A DNA stretch of 64,000 nucleotides from positions 105,145,170 to 105,209,169 of the forward strand of contig CM065801.1 in NCBI GenBank assembly GCA_033398695.1, read 5' to 3'. The DNA is from Orobanche coerulescens (lineage: Eukaryota > Streptophyta > Magnoliopsida > Lamiales > Orobanchaceae). Each line of letters opens with the position of its first letter. Position 1 is the stretch's first letter. Positions 11,348 to 24,037 of this stretch are shown one piece after another. The notes below the pieces were generated by a model that ran no database searches, was not told where the DNA came from, and saw only the letters and a list, made by a program, of their open reading frames with translations. The position numbers and the translations under genes were made by a program.

Positions 11348-12789
11348 GGTCGGATCTGCTCCAGATTTTATCAAGGTCACTAAGAACGATCCTCTTTTTT
11401 CTGCTCGTTCATCTCATCCAATTCTAGCCTCAATCATCAAACCCTGCAATTCGACAAGGTAGCCATCAGACCCCATCTCTCAATATATTATTTTTGATAA
11501 TTTCCTGCTATGGAATCAACAACCTTCATTTCACTTTTAAAATCTGAAGTAAACCATACTTATTCACCTTCATTTTTTTTTACAAGAGTATGTTTAGGCT
11601 TTAATATGTCTGTACTACCATTCGTAAGAATCCAAACTCAGATTTTTTTTCCAACCCACTTCACAGAAATTATCGAACATCAGACCCAGTCCCTTTGGTC
11701 TCCCGATTAATCCCATTGAGCCTGACACATGAAATCCCTGTTCTTCCAGTCCCAGCTTAAATTCAGAAAGCAAGAATAAAATCAACAAAACCAAAACTAA
11801 ATCAGATTTAAATCCATCTACAAAATTTGTCAAAATCAGAAACCAATTACCCATATCAGACCCGAGGCCAGAAATCTGAACCCTGCCCGTTTCGATTTTT
11901 TTCGGATGTGGGCCGGAGTTAGCCATCCCCTGAACCCTCAACGTGCGTCGGACCTGCACCGTACCACGAGCTCGCCGTCGCCCTGTAGCCGAGCGTTTGA
12001 GTGTGTTCGAATTGTTTTAATGTAGGGTGCAGAAGGTTAGAGTTGCGAGGTCTCTCTCTCTCTATGTGTGTGTGTGTGTGTGTGTGTTTACGGTAAAGGG
12101 ATAGGGGATATTGGTATGAGTTTCCTCCTGGCCGATATGGGTTTCTACCATTTACTTCTGGTCGATTGGAGAGGTGAGATGAGAGAGAGAGTTCTGGGGT
12201 GAAGGATTTCTGGAGAGATAAATCGGTGAGGGTGAATTGAAAAGGGAAGATATGTCGGCCGATTGATGTATAGGGTATTTATACCCGCGAGATTTTAAGG
12301 TTTTCAATTTAGTCCTCCCAGTTTTCAGAAACTTTCAATTCAGCCCCAGACAGTTTTAATTAACTTGTTTTTAATCCGGTTAGCTTTTCAATTCTTACGA
12401 TTTGACCCCAGTCAACTTTAAAACTTCAATTCAATCCTAATTTTGACCAAAACATTTAAATGTTAACTTTCAATTAATATTAATAATTAGTCTGATTTTT
12501 ATGCATATGCATATTAATTTCAGTCATTATACCGTAATACTTTATAATGATTAAATTATTATTATATGTAGACTTTATCGAGGATTTACGGGCTTAGGAC
12601 TGTGAGTCGATCATCTTCATTTCAAAGACAGACATCATCATTTATTCAGGTGGGAATTTTCACTACCATTTAACTGCTTTAATTGGACTGTATATGTGAT
12701 ATTCAATTCATGTTTATAAATTGACGATACATGGTGTAAATCAGGCTCAACTGTATACGTGTAAAGAGGTTATCTTAAGATTCATGTTG

Positions 12790-13000
12790 TTGCCAGGACA
12801 ACTGCGCAATCTCAATATTCACATGCGTGCTCGATTCATGTTGTGTGTATGTTTCATGTTGTGTGGGGACACCTAAACAACCCAATATTCACATGCGTGC
12901 TCGATTCATTTTATATGTGGTATTGCGTGTGTGTTTCATGTTGTTGCGGGGGCACCTGCGCAACCTTAATATTCGTCTTATGCTTGCTAGATTCATGTTA
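12790..13000 (+). repeat. Tandem repeat, about three units of 80-90 bp
   Basis: Units share AATATTCACATGCGTGCTCG, ATTCATGTTGTGTG-like text and GGGGCACCTGCGCAACC-like text, with substitutions between units. Confidence 0.6.
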
Positions 13001-13458
13001 TACGTAATATTGTGAGTATGCATTTACATTGAGAAAAAGATATGATAGATTATTCATGTTATGCTTTCCATGAGATTGTATATTCCACGAGCTGAAGGAA
13101 GCTCACCCCCACCTTTATTGATCCCACAGGTTAAACCGAGTCGGATGGATGAAGGAGCGAGCCGAGAGGGCATATGAAAGAGAATTTATTACATGATGTT
13201 TCTTTATGTCAAATGTTTTGGAACTCATTTGGGTAAACTTTGACTAGAAATTTATAATTTATGAATTATTCTTCCGCCGCAAATTTTTACCTCGTATCTA
13301 TGATGAAATGTTGCCTTATTCGAAGGTAATCAATTTTATGTCAGTGTAGCGACTCGACTTTGTAGGCGAGAATTTTAATATTCTCAAAGAAAATTATTTC
13401 CGTCAAAATTACCTTATTTTCCTCATTAACTACCCTAGAAAGTCGGGGCGTTACATAG

Positions 13459-13470
13459 TGGTATCAGAGC
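13459..13470 (+). other. Primer-binding site, initiator-Met tRNA
   Basis: TGGTATCAGAGC, three bases after the LTR end, is complementary to the 3' end of plant initiator-Met tRNA and is the usual minus-strand primer site for gypsy elements. Confidence 0.85.
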
Positions 13471-13632
13471 GGGTTTTACCTTTCTGTAGACTCGCTAAAA
13501 TGTAAAAGTATCATATGCTCTCAGCTTCGCCACTTCGTCACTCCGTCAAAGGTACCAAGTTTCAGTAATTATTCATGCATATGTCATTTCATTTTATTTA
13601 CATAATTATTTATGCATGTACGAACTTTTAGA

Positions 13633-14253
13633 ATGGCCAAACCTAGGATGACGCCACGTAAGAAGGTCCTAGCTACTTTTGACTCACGTCTTCTAGCACG
13701 CAAAGACTAGTGGGACGATCCTAGTTTATCCGAAAATGCACCACACTATGTCATTAATATGCTGAGTAAGTGGCTGCAATCTGGGAAACAAGGTTCTGTC
13801 ACGCGACAGCGAGAGCATCTGATGGTGAAGTTATCCGAAGACTGGAGTTTCTGCATCTTTCGGCTTTGGAAAAAGGCCATCAAGAGGTCGCTAGAAGAGC
13901 GGGAGGCCGCGGATGATTTCCAGTTCATCGTTGGATGCTTATTGGATTTGTACGTTCGGGAGGCGATACTGGCTGCAAATTGGGATGCCGACTCTAAAGA
14001 TGAGGAAGACTCAGAGGAGGATCCCGAAAAAGACCCTGAGGAGGATCCCGAAGAAGATCCAGAAGATGATCCAGAGGAAGTTCCCGATGAGAGCTCAAAG
14101 ATGGATCTCGCCAAAAATACGAAGAATGTTTTGATGGCAGACATCGAGTCTGAAGATGAAGTCAGTTCGTGGATTGAGCCGCGACCCCCTATTCCTGTTA
14201 TAGAGATTATTAGTAGTGACGGGGGGAGTAGTGCGTGTAGACTCAATAACTAA
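13633..14253 (+). pseudogene. First ORF of the gypsy-like element, unrecognised acidic protein
   Basis: A reading frame of about 206 codons opens with MAKPRMTPRKKV 163 bases after the primer-binding site and is broken by one in-frame TAG near 13708; from the ATG at 13759 it is open for 164 residues. The N-terminal part is basic and helical in look (KLSEDWSFCIFRLWKKA), the middle holds an acidic repeat of E/D-D-P-E units (about residues 80-105 of the open part), and the C-terminus has IEIISSDGG. I do not recognise the family; no zinc knuckle, protease or RT is seen. Its place is that of gag or an extra ORF1. The acidic coding repeat explains the serine-rich open frame on the other strand. The element is cut off at about 14316 by LTR X copy 2. 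Confidence 0.5.
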
Positions 14254-14954
14254 CAAGGTGAAGATAGAGATTAACGAACATAGCTTCTTAGCCAAATTTG
14301 CACATGGTCGAACTTACCAGTATCACCCGGAAAGCTCATCTCTTCACGACTGCTACTAGCTCGTTCTCCGAGTACCTAAAAAAAGATCCCTCGGCGGGGT
14401 CAGCCACAATACTCAAGAATGATAACGATCACATCATCATAAACAATTATATATCAATGAAATTACATAGTAAGAATACTACCAATATAATCTTACCGTA
14501 ATAACCTTACCAATTCATGGTAATTCATATCAAATCATCCCTTACCTCAATCCACACCTCGCATCCTCAAGTGACGAATGAATTCAAATACAACCATCTG
14601 TACTGTATTCAAATAATGCCAAGATTCTCAAAACATCATTATATCCCCAATATAGAATAATCTATCCATATCAAATTCTGCCCACCGGATCGCACAAGCA
14701 AATCCCAGTTCTGATAAGACCGATAATACACAACACATCTGTAGATCAACTACCCCAGAACAATGACAAGTCCCGAATATCGATACAAAGTATGAACGCT
14801 CATGCAATCAATAATAATAAAAAATTAATGCATCAACCGAGAATATCATCGACATAATAAACCCCAATACTACCAACGATATATCAACGGTAACCGAGAA
14901 TACCATTACATGATGAACTCCACACAAGATCACAAAGGTCCAACAATGACCGGG

Positions 14955-15440
14955 AATACCATTACATGATAAACTGAACACAAGATCAATAAAGGACCAC
15001 AAGGACCAACAACGACCGGGAATACCATTGATAAGGTAAACTCCAACAAAATCAGCAATGGACCAGCAACGACCGAGAATACCATCGATATGGTAAAGCC
15101 CAACAAAATCAACAAAGGATCAAAAATGATCGTTAATACCATCGATATGGTAAACTCCAACAAAATCAACAAAGGACCAACAACGACCTAGAATACCATC
15201 GATATGGTAAACTCCAACAAAATCAACAAAAGACCAACAACGACCGAGAATACCATCGATATGGTAAACTCCAAAAAATCAACAAAGGATCAACAACGAC
15301 CGAGAGTACCATCGATATGGTAAACTCCAACAAAATCAACAAAGGACCAACAATGACCGGGAAAACCATCGATATGAAAAACTCCAACAAAATCAACAAA
15401 GGACCAACAATAACAGAGATTACCATCGATATGGTAAACT
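14955..15440 (-). repeat. 57-bp minisatellite, copy 2
   Basis: The same unit as at 5932-6447, in the same LTR position, about eight to nine units with independent substitutions and small indels between the two copies. Confidence 0.85.
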
Positions 15441-16048
15441 CCAAACAAGATCAATAAAGGACCACAGGGCCAGATATACGAGAGAATAAAATCGTCAAAC
15501 GTTATACAATTCACATATAGTGGATCTCAAAGACAAACCCGACTGTCGGACATATCCAATCATACATGGACTATGAACGACCAATCAATATGGCTCAAGA
15601 TGGACGTCACGATACGCCCGATCCTAAAATGTGTATGTGTACAAGCCACCAATGGGTATTAATCGAATACACGTGTGGTCTTATACCTAATCAGTCTTAA
15701 GAAGTACGTCTCGTGTGCACAACTCAATATGAGGTCGAAACCAACACATGACTATACGTGCCCACCCTGAAAATCCTACACATAACTAATCAGTATGCAG
15801 ATATGACTCCAGATATGTCACGATGCAACATGACAACGAAACTCAAAGAAAACACATATCCAATAAGGATCAGAAGACTCACCAAGTGAACAACGATAAA
15901 TCGATAATGAAAGATCGACACAGGCATAATATCTATTCCCCATTAGACAACAGTTCATAGAATGCTCAACAATGTGTATTCTATTAACACATAAACTCCC
16001 AAGGTCGCAACCAAGGGTCACGGAAGTATCTACACAGGAATACTCCGG

Positions 16049-16165
16049 ATGTGGGTACCATTCAGGTTTTATCCGTCAACACAGTTCCACGGGGTACCAT
16101 TCAGGTTTTACCCCCCAACACAGTTCCATGGGGTACCATTCAGGTTTTACCCTCGAACACATCAG
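16049..16165 (+). repeat. 39-bp tandem repeat, three units
   Basis: Three units of GGGTACCATTCAGGTTTTA followed by about 20 bases ending CAACACAGTTCC. Confidence 0.85.
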
Positions 16166-17512
16166 CCCATTAAAATTATAGTTCTAAAGAAAGACAACAA
16201 CACAAAAATACACCAAACAATGATGCACACTCATTACATGAAACATCAACATACAACATATACAACAATCCATCAGAATAGTTATTCTCACAATTGAACA
16301 ATACTTAAATTACCTCAAAGTCGGAGACAGTAACCTTTCCACGAACAACATACCTGAATGAGTACATAATTATTCGAATAATCTCGAACGAAGTACAGTC
16401 CATCACTATCAACGAACCACCATCTCGAGATCAATGTCAACACGATAAACTATCCTCGATATCCAACATTCCATATCACAGACTAAAGATAATTCACATA
16501 TCCATTTTCACCAAACACCTTTAAATCATATACATTATGATTTAACCCAAGCCAAAGCATATTATACATATCATCATCCCGGTAATTCATATTTATAATA
16601 TCATTGCTATATGAATCATAAATGAAATGAAATCAAAACCATTTATTAAACATTATGAACTGAACAAGTACAACTTGCCTCAATACCGATATGACGAAGC
16701 CGTTACCAATTCCATCGCCTTCATCTACAAGCTCCTCAGCCCCGACCAAAGCGATCCAAGAACCCTCCAATCTCAATTGCAGCACAATGATTATACTCAA
16801 TGATCAATTATCACAACCTAATGCAAAAATCGATTAACAACACGTTCAAATAACAATCAACAACCGATATAACCAACCACGAATTCAATGGATCAACAAA
16901 ACCTAAGTCATATACGAAACCAAACAATTTAACTCAAACGATTACGAACTCAAGCCGCAATTCTATAATCAGTTAATTCTGACAAGTGTCTCAACATTCT
17001 CGATTCCAACTTTAATTTTATATACGGATTAACAAGGTTCCTTCTTCTTCATATTGGTAAATTCATATAAAAACAATTACCGATACAACGACAAATCCGA
17101 AATAGTTCAATATTATGAATAATCATATTCCAAGATTAACCATAACCTCTCCGGATTAAACCTCAATCATGATTAATTACACATCAAGGACATACGAAAT
17201 CGACCACTACAATCAACACAATATTGGTTCTAATAATCAAATCCATGTTTATACTCAAAACCATTTATACCCCTATCACATATTCTTCTTTGATGTGATA
17301 TATACCAAGAACACTATGACTCCATAATCATGTTCAAAACAACAAAATAATCCAGGATATATATATATATATATCATCATATCATCATCTTCCTCAACTC
17401 AAACTCCATGAAACTTTAAAATTATCACAACACTTCCATAATCTATGATCATACGAAGGAAAATCAACAACAACATCAAGAATCCGAAGGTAAAGGGAGG
17501 GATAAACCAACA

Positions 17513-18937
17513 TGATAGAGCAAAATCTCCACTAGAAGGGGGGGTTGAATAGTGGGTAGGACTTTGTTTGTAAATTAAAAATAGGCGGGAAAATAAACGA
17601 CACCAGATTTATAGAGGTTCGGTCCAAAACGTGACCTACGTCCTCTCTCCGTTCTTTTTCTATTAGCTTAAGAAAAAACACACACAACTTTGCCTCGTCT
17701 TCTATCGATTCGAGCACAACCTTTACACAGCTTGTCTTCTATTGGTCCAAGCACAACCAATCACTCAATAATAAATTTCACTTCTAGTGTTCAATCGAAA
17801 CTAGAAAATCCTCACTTACGATTGTTGGAGTTTAATCCTAATAATGCCGGATCAATGATCCTAATAACACCAGATTAAGACTCTTAGAATCGTTTCTCTC
17901 AAGCTCGTGAAAGAGTGATGCAACATTCGCAACAAATGAAGAAAATACGCAGTATATGAAATTTTACAATATAAGAACAACACTCGTAGTTCTCTCCTTA
18001 CAACTTAAATTATGGAAATAGCAATTAAAACAGAGCTCAGTGTATTGCAAGTTCACTTGAAGTTGTGTGTTTGATCCATTCCAAATGTAACGGTATTTAT
18101 AGGCATTTCAAGTCATATAGCCGTTACTGCATTGAGGTATTAGCGTGCGCTAATTCTTCTGTGTAGCGTGCGCTAACGGCTTAGTCAACCAACTTTTCTT
18201 TTGACGTTGACAGAAAATGGGCTTGTCTCTTAATGTCTCTTGTCAACGGATAAATTTTGAACTTGTGCGCTAATGTTCATCTTTAGCATGCGCTAGATGG
18301 TCAAGATTCACTTTCCAGATTGAGCGTGATTTCTTTGTTGACTTTGTTGTTCCAGTGGTTGAATTACTAACGGTAGTATTTTGAACATTTAGCGTGCGCA
18401 AACATGTAATAGGTAGCATGCGCTAATGTTTGTAGGTAGCGTGCGTTAGTCTTCATTTTAGCGTGCATTGACTGGTGCTTCATTAAACTTCAGAGCTTTC
18501 TGTCTTCGAACACACTAACAGGTAGCGTGCATAATTATATATCGTAGCATGTGTTACTCCTTTTCATAGCGTGCGCAAATTTCTTCTTAGCGTGTGCTAA
18601 ATGAGGTAGCCAGACTCCACTGTCCTTTATGTCTTGTTTTCAATCGGAACATGTAGCATGCACTAATATTTGTAGGTAGCATGCGCTAAGCATCAGGTGA
18701 GAATTCTGGTGACTTTCAGGTAGCGTGTGCTAATATTTGTAGGTAGCATGCGCTAAGCATCAGGTGACTTTCTGAGACTTCAGGTGACTTTCTGTTAGCG
18801 TGCGCTAACACATATGTGTAGCGTGCGCTATACGTTGATTTCTGGGAATTTTGTCTTTGATGTGATTCACGCCGTTTTTGTTGACTTTCGTTTAAATGTT
18901 TTTAAAAACGTTCATTATCAAAATAATTTGTTCAACA
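17513..18937 (-). mobile_element. SIRE 3' LTR (copy B)
   Basis: 1425 bases, from TGATAGAGC to TTGTTCAACA. The minus-strand TATA box CTATAAATACC lies at 18092-18102, with the motif array (about 18136-18830) upstream of it. It is followed on the right by the polypurine tract, which fixes it as the 3' LTR. Confidence 0.9.
18136..18830 (-). promoter_or_regulatory. Motif array of copia LTR copy B
   Basis: About 17 motif copies (TAGCGTGCGCTA on the plus strand) in the same order and spacing as in copies A and C, directly upstream of the TATA box. Confidence 0.65.
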
Positions 18938-18954
18938 ATCTCCCCCTTTTTGAT
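18938..18954 (-). other. Polypurine tract of SIRE element
   Basis: Minus strand TCAAAAAGGGGGAGAT immediately precedes the 3' LTR; this is the plus-strand DNA primer site and is typical of SIRE elements. Confidence 0.85.
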
Positions 18955-19309
18955 GATGTCAAAGCATTTAATAAATACCTGCAAAAACTATAAACAAAAT
19001 TCGAATCAAATTGCTTTGTTCGATTGAGTTAGTATTTCCAGTTTTTGAGTGTTTTCTCCCCCTTTTTGACATAAGCAAAAAGATACTCTCCCCCTGAATC
19101 GAAGCTATTTTTGTATAGATAAGAATAAGACAAATCGAATGACTTCAATAAATATTTACACAATGTGAAAGCCAACTTCATTGATAATGCAAAAGTTCAA
19201 ACTACAACAAATGGAAACAAGATTAACCAACACAATGATACCAAATCACTCATTTAAACACACCACATAGTCAAACAAAAACCAAAGTCATCAAGATACA
19301 CATCAAATT

Positions 19310-20599
19310 ATGAGAATTCAAAACACAAGACTCCATGGGGCTTGGTTGGATTGGGAAGTAGAAAAAGGAAAGGACGGGTTGGAGAAACGAATGAAGTCTT
19401 CCAAAAGAGTTTTAGCGGAGTGAATTTCTTGGGAAGATTCTCGAACTTCGGAATGAAGAGCCCTAACATCGTCACGGATCTCAATTTGTGCAGTTTCGAG
19501 ACTCCACACCCGGCCAACTAGATCATCTTCTTCATTCTCTTCCATACTTACTTTCCGTTTTCCCTTTGGCTTCGGATGACAAATAAAAGATCTCGATTGT
19601 AATTCCCTCAACATTTCTGGGCCCCTTCTTGTGACATGCTCAGCTGGGGTCGGCACTCGAGTTCCTTTGGGAACCTCGTCGTCTTTCTTGAGATAGGAAA
19701 GCAAGACCTATCCACGGTTAAGTGTCTTAACATAATGCATTGCATTGAGCGCTAAATCATAGATTTCATGGCCCCGAGAAACCGGAACCGATGCCTCTCC
19801 CGATAAGTCCACATTAGAATGCCTGAATATGACCGTAAGAATCGAACCAAATGGCAGCCCGGCTTTTCATGACCGAGACGCGTAGTGTTTGGAAGGAAAC
19901 ATGTATCCCTTTGTTTTCATCCAACTAGTCACTATCCCAGTAAAATCCACTTGATCATCGTTCAAAACCTAATACACAACATGTTTATCAATCCCCACAA
20001 GCTTGTGTTGTGTATTTACTTTAGGGATCATCATTTTGTAAGGGCAACCAATGGTAAACGGATTTGAATTTCAAAGTCATTATTCTCGAAGACGTCGTCG
20101 GTTATTTCGATAACCGCCTTCGAGCTCAGAAATTCTGTTACCTCTAGCCCAGTCAAATCGGATTCTTCAGCAACTGATTTTCTAGAACAATCAAAACCAC
20201 CCATAGATAAACCAAACAACTCATTCAAAATTTCTGATGAAACTTTCACAATTACTCCTCCAATTTAACTGTTAAGTACTAAATGCAGGGACCCCTCACT
20301 CTCTATAATATGTAGATTAGCATAGAATTCACGAACAAGTCCCAAAGAAATTGATTCTTTACATTCTATAAATCGGTCAATACCGAAAGTCGAAAAAAGT
20401 TCATGAATTTGCACATTAACACTTTTTAAACTGCTGAAATTGAAGTAGTAACAATCTGTGATGTTCTCTTGTGGAAGAATTTCCGAGAATACCTTGTATG
20501 CCGCGGAGGAGATGAATCGGTTTGAATCGAATTCAGGCTCTCGAGAAAATTTGGAGCTTTTGTATTATTCTTCATTGGGACTCTTGATCCACTAGCCAT
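19310..20599 (-). pseudogene. Extra (env-like / third) ORF of the SIRE element
   Basis: Between RNase H and the 3' LTR, coding text is readable on the minus strand from a likely ATG at 20597-20599 (MASGSRVPMK) through an open block at 20031-20249 (SEILNELFGLSMGG...) to a charged C-terminal block at 19318-19704 (KPKGKRKVSMEENEEDD...). At least three stops or frame changes break it. SIRE/Maximus elements are known for an additional ORF here, often called env-like. I see no signal peptide or transmembrane segment; the text looks closer to the plant transposon-associated extra-ORF type than to an envelope. A motif array and TATA box lie just upstream. Confidence 0.6.
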
Positions 20600-20710
20600 G
20601 ATTTGATGAAGGATTTTGGTGAATTTCAGAGATGGATGATGAATTTTGAGATTTTACCGTCGGCAGAAGTTTAGGGTTTATGAGTGAATGAAAAGGGGAT
20701 CTATCGGTTT

Positions 20711-20937
20711 TAGTTTATAAGTGAAATACTGACCCGTTAGCATGCGCTATACATAGTATAGCGTACGTTATGAATAATTGGATAGGCTACTGGACTGTCC
20801 AATTACCTTCAGGTAATTTTAAAAGACATTGATTAGTGTACACAAAGAAAGGAGAGTAACGTACGCTATCTGGCTCGAGATGTTTCTAGGAAGAATAGAT
20901 AGCGTGCATTAATTATATAAGGCTAGCGCGTGCTAGG
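20711..20937 (-). promoter_or_regulatory. Putative internal promoter of the SIRE extra ORF
   Basis: On the minus strand, about five copies of the 12-bp motif (TAGCGCATGCTAAC, AACGTACGCTA, TAGCGTACGTTA and others) at 20735-20937 are followed by a TATA-like CTTATAAACT at 20714-20722 and, about 115 bases later, the ATG of the extra ORF at 20599. The layout copies that of the LTR promoter of the same element. Confidence 0.45.
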
Positions 20938-20989
20938 CCAAGTAAAATATCTCACGAAATAATTTTTCATAAGACAAATAGAAAATCTT

Positions 20990-23900
20990 TTAAAAATTAT
21001 CGAGATGACCCATACCAAGTTGTAGTCTGATGGAATTAAAAGATTCTAAAGGTAAAGGTTTGGTAAAAATATCAGCTAATTGATCTTTTGTGCCGACAAA
21101 CAAATATCTTTCTTTTGGACATGATCGCAAAAAATGATGTCTAATATCAATATGTTTGGTTCTACTCTGCAAGTCAGGATTTTTGCTGAGATTTATATCA
21201 CTAGTAGTATCACATAAAATTGGAGTGTTTTCAAAATTTATTCCATAATCTCGAAGTTGATTTTTTATCCATAGTACTTGGGCACACGCACTGCCGGCGG
21301 CCTCATATTCGGCTTCGGCTGTGGAAATTGCTACACTTGTTTGTTTCTTACTCCCCCAAGAGATCAGGTAGGAGCCAAGGAAGTGACATGTACCACTTGT
21401 ACTCTTTTTATCTATATTGCATCCACCGAAATTAGTGTCGCTATATGCAACAAGATTAAAATCAAGGCACGAAGGATACCATAAGCCTAAGCCAATGGTT
21501 CCACTAACGAAAAATTCGTTTACATGCAATTAAATGTGATTCATTTGGATTAGATTGATATCTAGCACATACGCAAGTTGCAAAGATTATATCCAGTCTA
21601 GAAGCCATTAGGTAAAGTAATGAACCAATCATACCTCGAAAAAGTTTTTGATCCACGGATTTTCCATGTTCGTCTTTGTCAAGCTTTAGTGAAGATGTCA
21701 TTGGAGTATATATAGCTTTGAAATTCTCCATTTTAAATTTCTTAAGCAGGTCTCCGATGTATTTCGTTTGATGAATAAAAATTCCATCATCTCCTTGCTT
21801 AATTTGAAGACCAAGAAAGTATGTGAGTTTGCCCATCATACTCATTTCAAATTCATCCTTCATAAGATCGGAAAATTCTTGACAAAGAGATATATTAGTA
21901 GCACCAAAAATGATGTCATCCACATAAATTTGGCAAATCAGCATATCATCGTTAATAAATTTTATAAAAAGGGTATTATCAACTTTACCTCTTCTATAAT
22001 TATGTGAATAATAAAGTTACTCGAACGATCATACCATGCTCGTGGAGCTTGTCTCAAACCATATAGTGCTTTGTTGAGTTTATACACATGTTCCGGGAAC
22101 TCATAATCTTCAAATACCGTAGGTTGCTTCACGTAGACTTCTTCTTGAATGAATCCATTGAGAAATGCACTTTTGACATCCATTTGGAATAATTTAATCT
22201 TTTTGTGAGATGCAAAAGCACAAAAAAGTCGGATGGCTTCAAGTCGAGCAACGGGAGCAAAGCTTTACTCATAGTCAGTACCTTCCTCTTGACTATATCC
22301 TTGGGCAACTAGCCGCGATTTATTTCTGATTGGATATCCATCTTCATCGCACTTTATTTTATGTACCCATTTTGTTCTGATGATAGATTTATCTATAGGA
22401 GCTGGAACTCATTCCCAAATTTTATTTCGCTCGAATTGTACAAGCTCTTCCTGCATTTACATTACCCAGCTTTTGTCATCAAGTGCTTCATTGACGTTCT
22501 TGGGTTCGATTTTGGACACAAATGCAAAGTTATTCTGAAATTCAAGCGTTCTTTGAGTTTGAATTCCATCTTCAACATTCCCAATTACCAAGTCCTTAGG
22601 ATGATCTCGAACATGCCTTCAATCTTTTGGTAATTTGTCAAGCAAGTCTTCATGTTGTTTCTCTGGTTCTTTTGACAGTTGAACTTCCGGGAGTGTAGCT
22701 GCATCATCAATAAGATCTACCTTTCTCGGCAGTAAGATTGACTCATCAAATTTTACGTGAATAGATTCTTCAACATTATTTGTTCTGAGGTTGTACACAC
22801 GAAATGCTTTGCTATTTAAGGAATATCCCAAGAAGATGCCGGTGTCATATTTTGAATCAAATTTTCTCCTTTTCATTATTTAACGCAAAAACTTTACAAC
22901 TGAAAGGGTGAAAATATGAAATATTAGGATTTTTACCTTTCGAAATTTCATATGGAGTTTTAAGTTGGGCTCTTCGGAGGTGAACACGATTTATTAGATA
23001 ACATGTCGTGTTTATTGCTTCGGCCCAAAAATATTGAGGAAGAGAATATTCATTTAGCATGGTTCTAGACATTTCCTCCAGTGTTCGATTTTTTCTTTCA
23101 ACAACTCCATTTTGCTGAGGAGTTCTAGGAGGCGAAAAATTATGGTTAATACCATATTTGTCACAAAGTATTTCAAATGGAGAGCAATCAAATTCTCCTC
23201 CATGATCGGTTCGAATAGAGATAATATAAAGGTCTTTCTCATTTTGGACTAACCAACACCATTTAGAAAATTCCATAAAAGCATCATCCTTGTGAGAGAG
23301 AAGTTTTTCCCAAGTGAAACGGGAGAAATCATCAACAATAACTAAAGTATATAATTTGTCATTCAAACTAGCATACCTTGATGGTCCAATCAATCCATAT
23401 GAACAAGTTCAAGAATGCGACAAGTAGAAATTTCAAATTTTGGTTTAAATGATACCCTTGTGTGTTTGCCTTTAATGCAAGATTCGCACATATGTTTTCG
23501 GTCAAATTTCAATTTAGGCAAACCACGAACAAGATCATGTTTGGAAAGTTTTGAAATAATGGGTAAAGATGTATGACCTAATTTTCGATGCCATAAAAAT
23601 GAATTTTCATCCAAGGTCATAAGACATTTTTCATTGAAAGAATTTTCGTCACTGAGATCTACAATATAAATATTTCTGCTTCTTAAACCAATAAAAGCAT
23701 CTTTATTATTTTTGAAGGCGGTACAATGAGTTTCTTCAAAAAGAATTTTAAAGCCTTCATCACATAGTTGAGATACACTTAACAGATTATGATGTAATCC
23801 TTCAACAAATAAAACTTTATTAATAGAGGGAGAAGGTTCCTTACTAACCTTACCGGTGCCCGTAATCTTCCCCTTTTTGTTGTCACCAAAGGTCACGAAT

Positions 23901-24037
23901 CCTTGTTCTTGATATTCGAATTCTTCAAACAACTCTTCGATGCCACACATGTGTCTTGAGCAACCACTGTCAACGTACCATTTGTTTTTCTTTGAACAGG
24001 GTAACTTATTGGAGGATTCTTTAGATTCAAGAGCCAT
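20990..24037 (-). pseudogene. SIRE copia pol: protease, integrase, RT, RNase H
   Basis: Domains in minus-strand order: protease (WYVDSGCSRHMCG, about 23960), integrase zinc finger (HRKLGHTSL...CESCIKGKH, about 23450-23590), integrase core (VIVDDFSRFTW, RTDHGGEF, PPRTPQQNGVVERKN; 22857-23393), copia RT (MDVKSAFLNG at 22183, then the catalytic YVDDIIFG at about 21925), and RNase H (KSTSGTCHFLG, STAEAEYEAAG, DIFTKPL; 20990-21529). Stops or frame changes at about 23390, 22860, 22620-22200 and 21960 leave four open blocks. Catalytic motifs are mostly kept, so the copy is damaged but not ancient. Confidence 0.9.

Larger units (their letters stand above)
10608..13455 (+). mobile_element. Gypsy-like 5' LTR (plus strand)
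   Basis: Starts TGTAATACCCGCC and ends GTCGGGGCGTTACA at 13455, followed directly by a primer-binding site, which marks it as a 5' LTR of 2848 bases. It holds a poly-G run (11221-11235), a GAA microsatellite (11314-11347), a TC/TG microsatellite (about 12049-12086) and a three-unit tandem repeat (about 12790-13000). A donor-like ACAAG|GTAGCC near 11455 and acceptor-like ATTGATCCCACAG|G near 13130 suggest a leader intron with a normal GT donor. The 12-bp motif array of the other LTRs is not seen here. Confidence 0.75.
14376..16678 (-). other. Predicted GC-AG leader intron in LTR X
   Basis: Donor and acceptor match those predicted in the other gypsy LTRs (GCAAGT donor, T-rich acceptor). At about 2.3 kb it is longer than its counterparts because of internal tandem repeats. 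Confidence 0.35.
14317..17512 (-). mobile_element. LTR X, copy 2 left part
   Basis: Homologous to copy 1 from 14317 to 15713, then continuing where copy 1 is deleted. It lacks about 430 bases at the LTR end that copy 1 keeps. Features on the minus strand: a GC donor (TGAG|GCAAGTTG) at 16678, an acceptor (TTTTTAG|GTAC) ending at 14376, a 57-bp minisatellite and a 39-bp repeat, both inside this predicted intron. The LTR continues at 42387 beyond the SIRE insertion. Confidence 0.65.

Noticed and set aside
11615..11959. 114-residue minus-strand frame in the gypsy LTR
   Set aside because: It lies within the LTR leader with no family resemblance and no support from codon pattern or neighbours.
13746..14246. 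Serine/glycine-rich 166-residue frame on the minus strand
   Set aside because: It is the antisense shadow of the acidic coding repeat at 13633-14253.
19310..20599. True envelope gene
   Set aside because: No signal peptide, transmembrane segment or coiled-coil fusion region is visible; 'extra ORF' is as far as the sequence supports.
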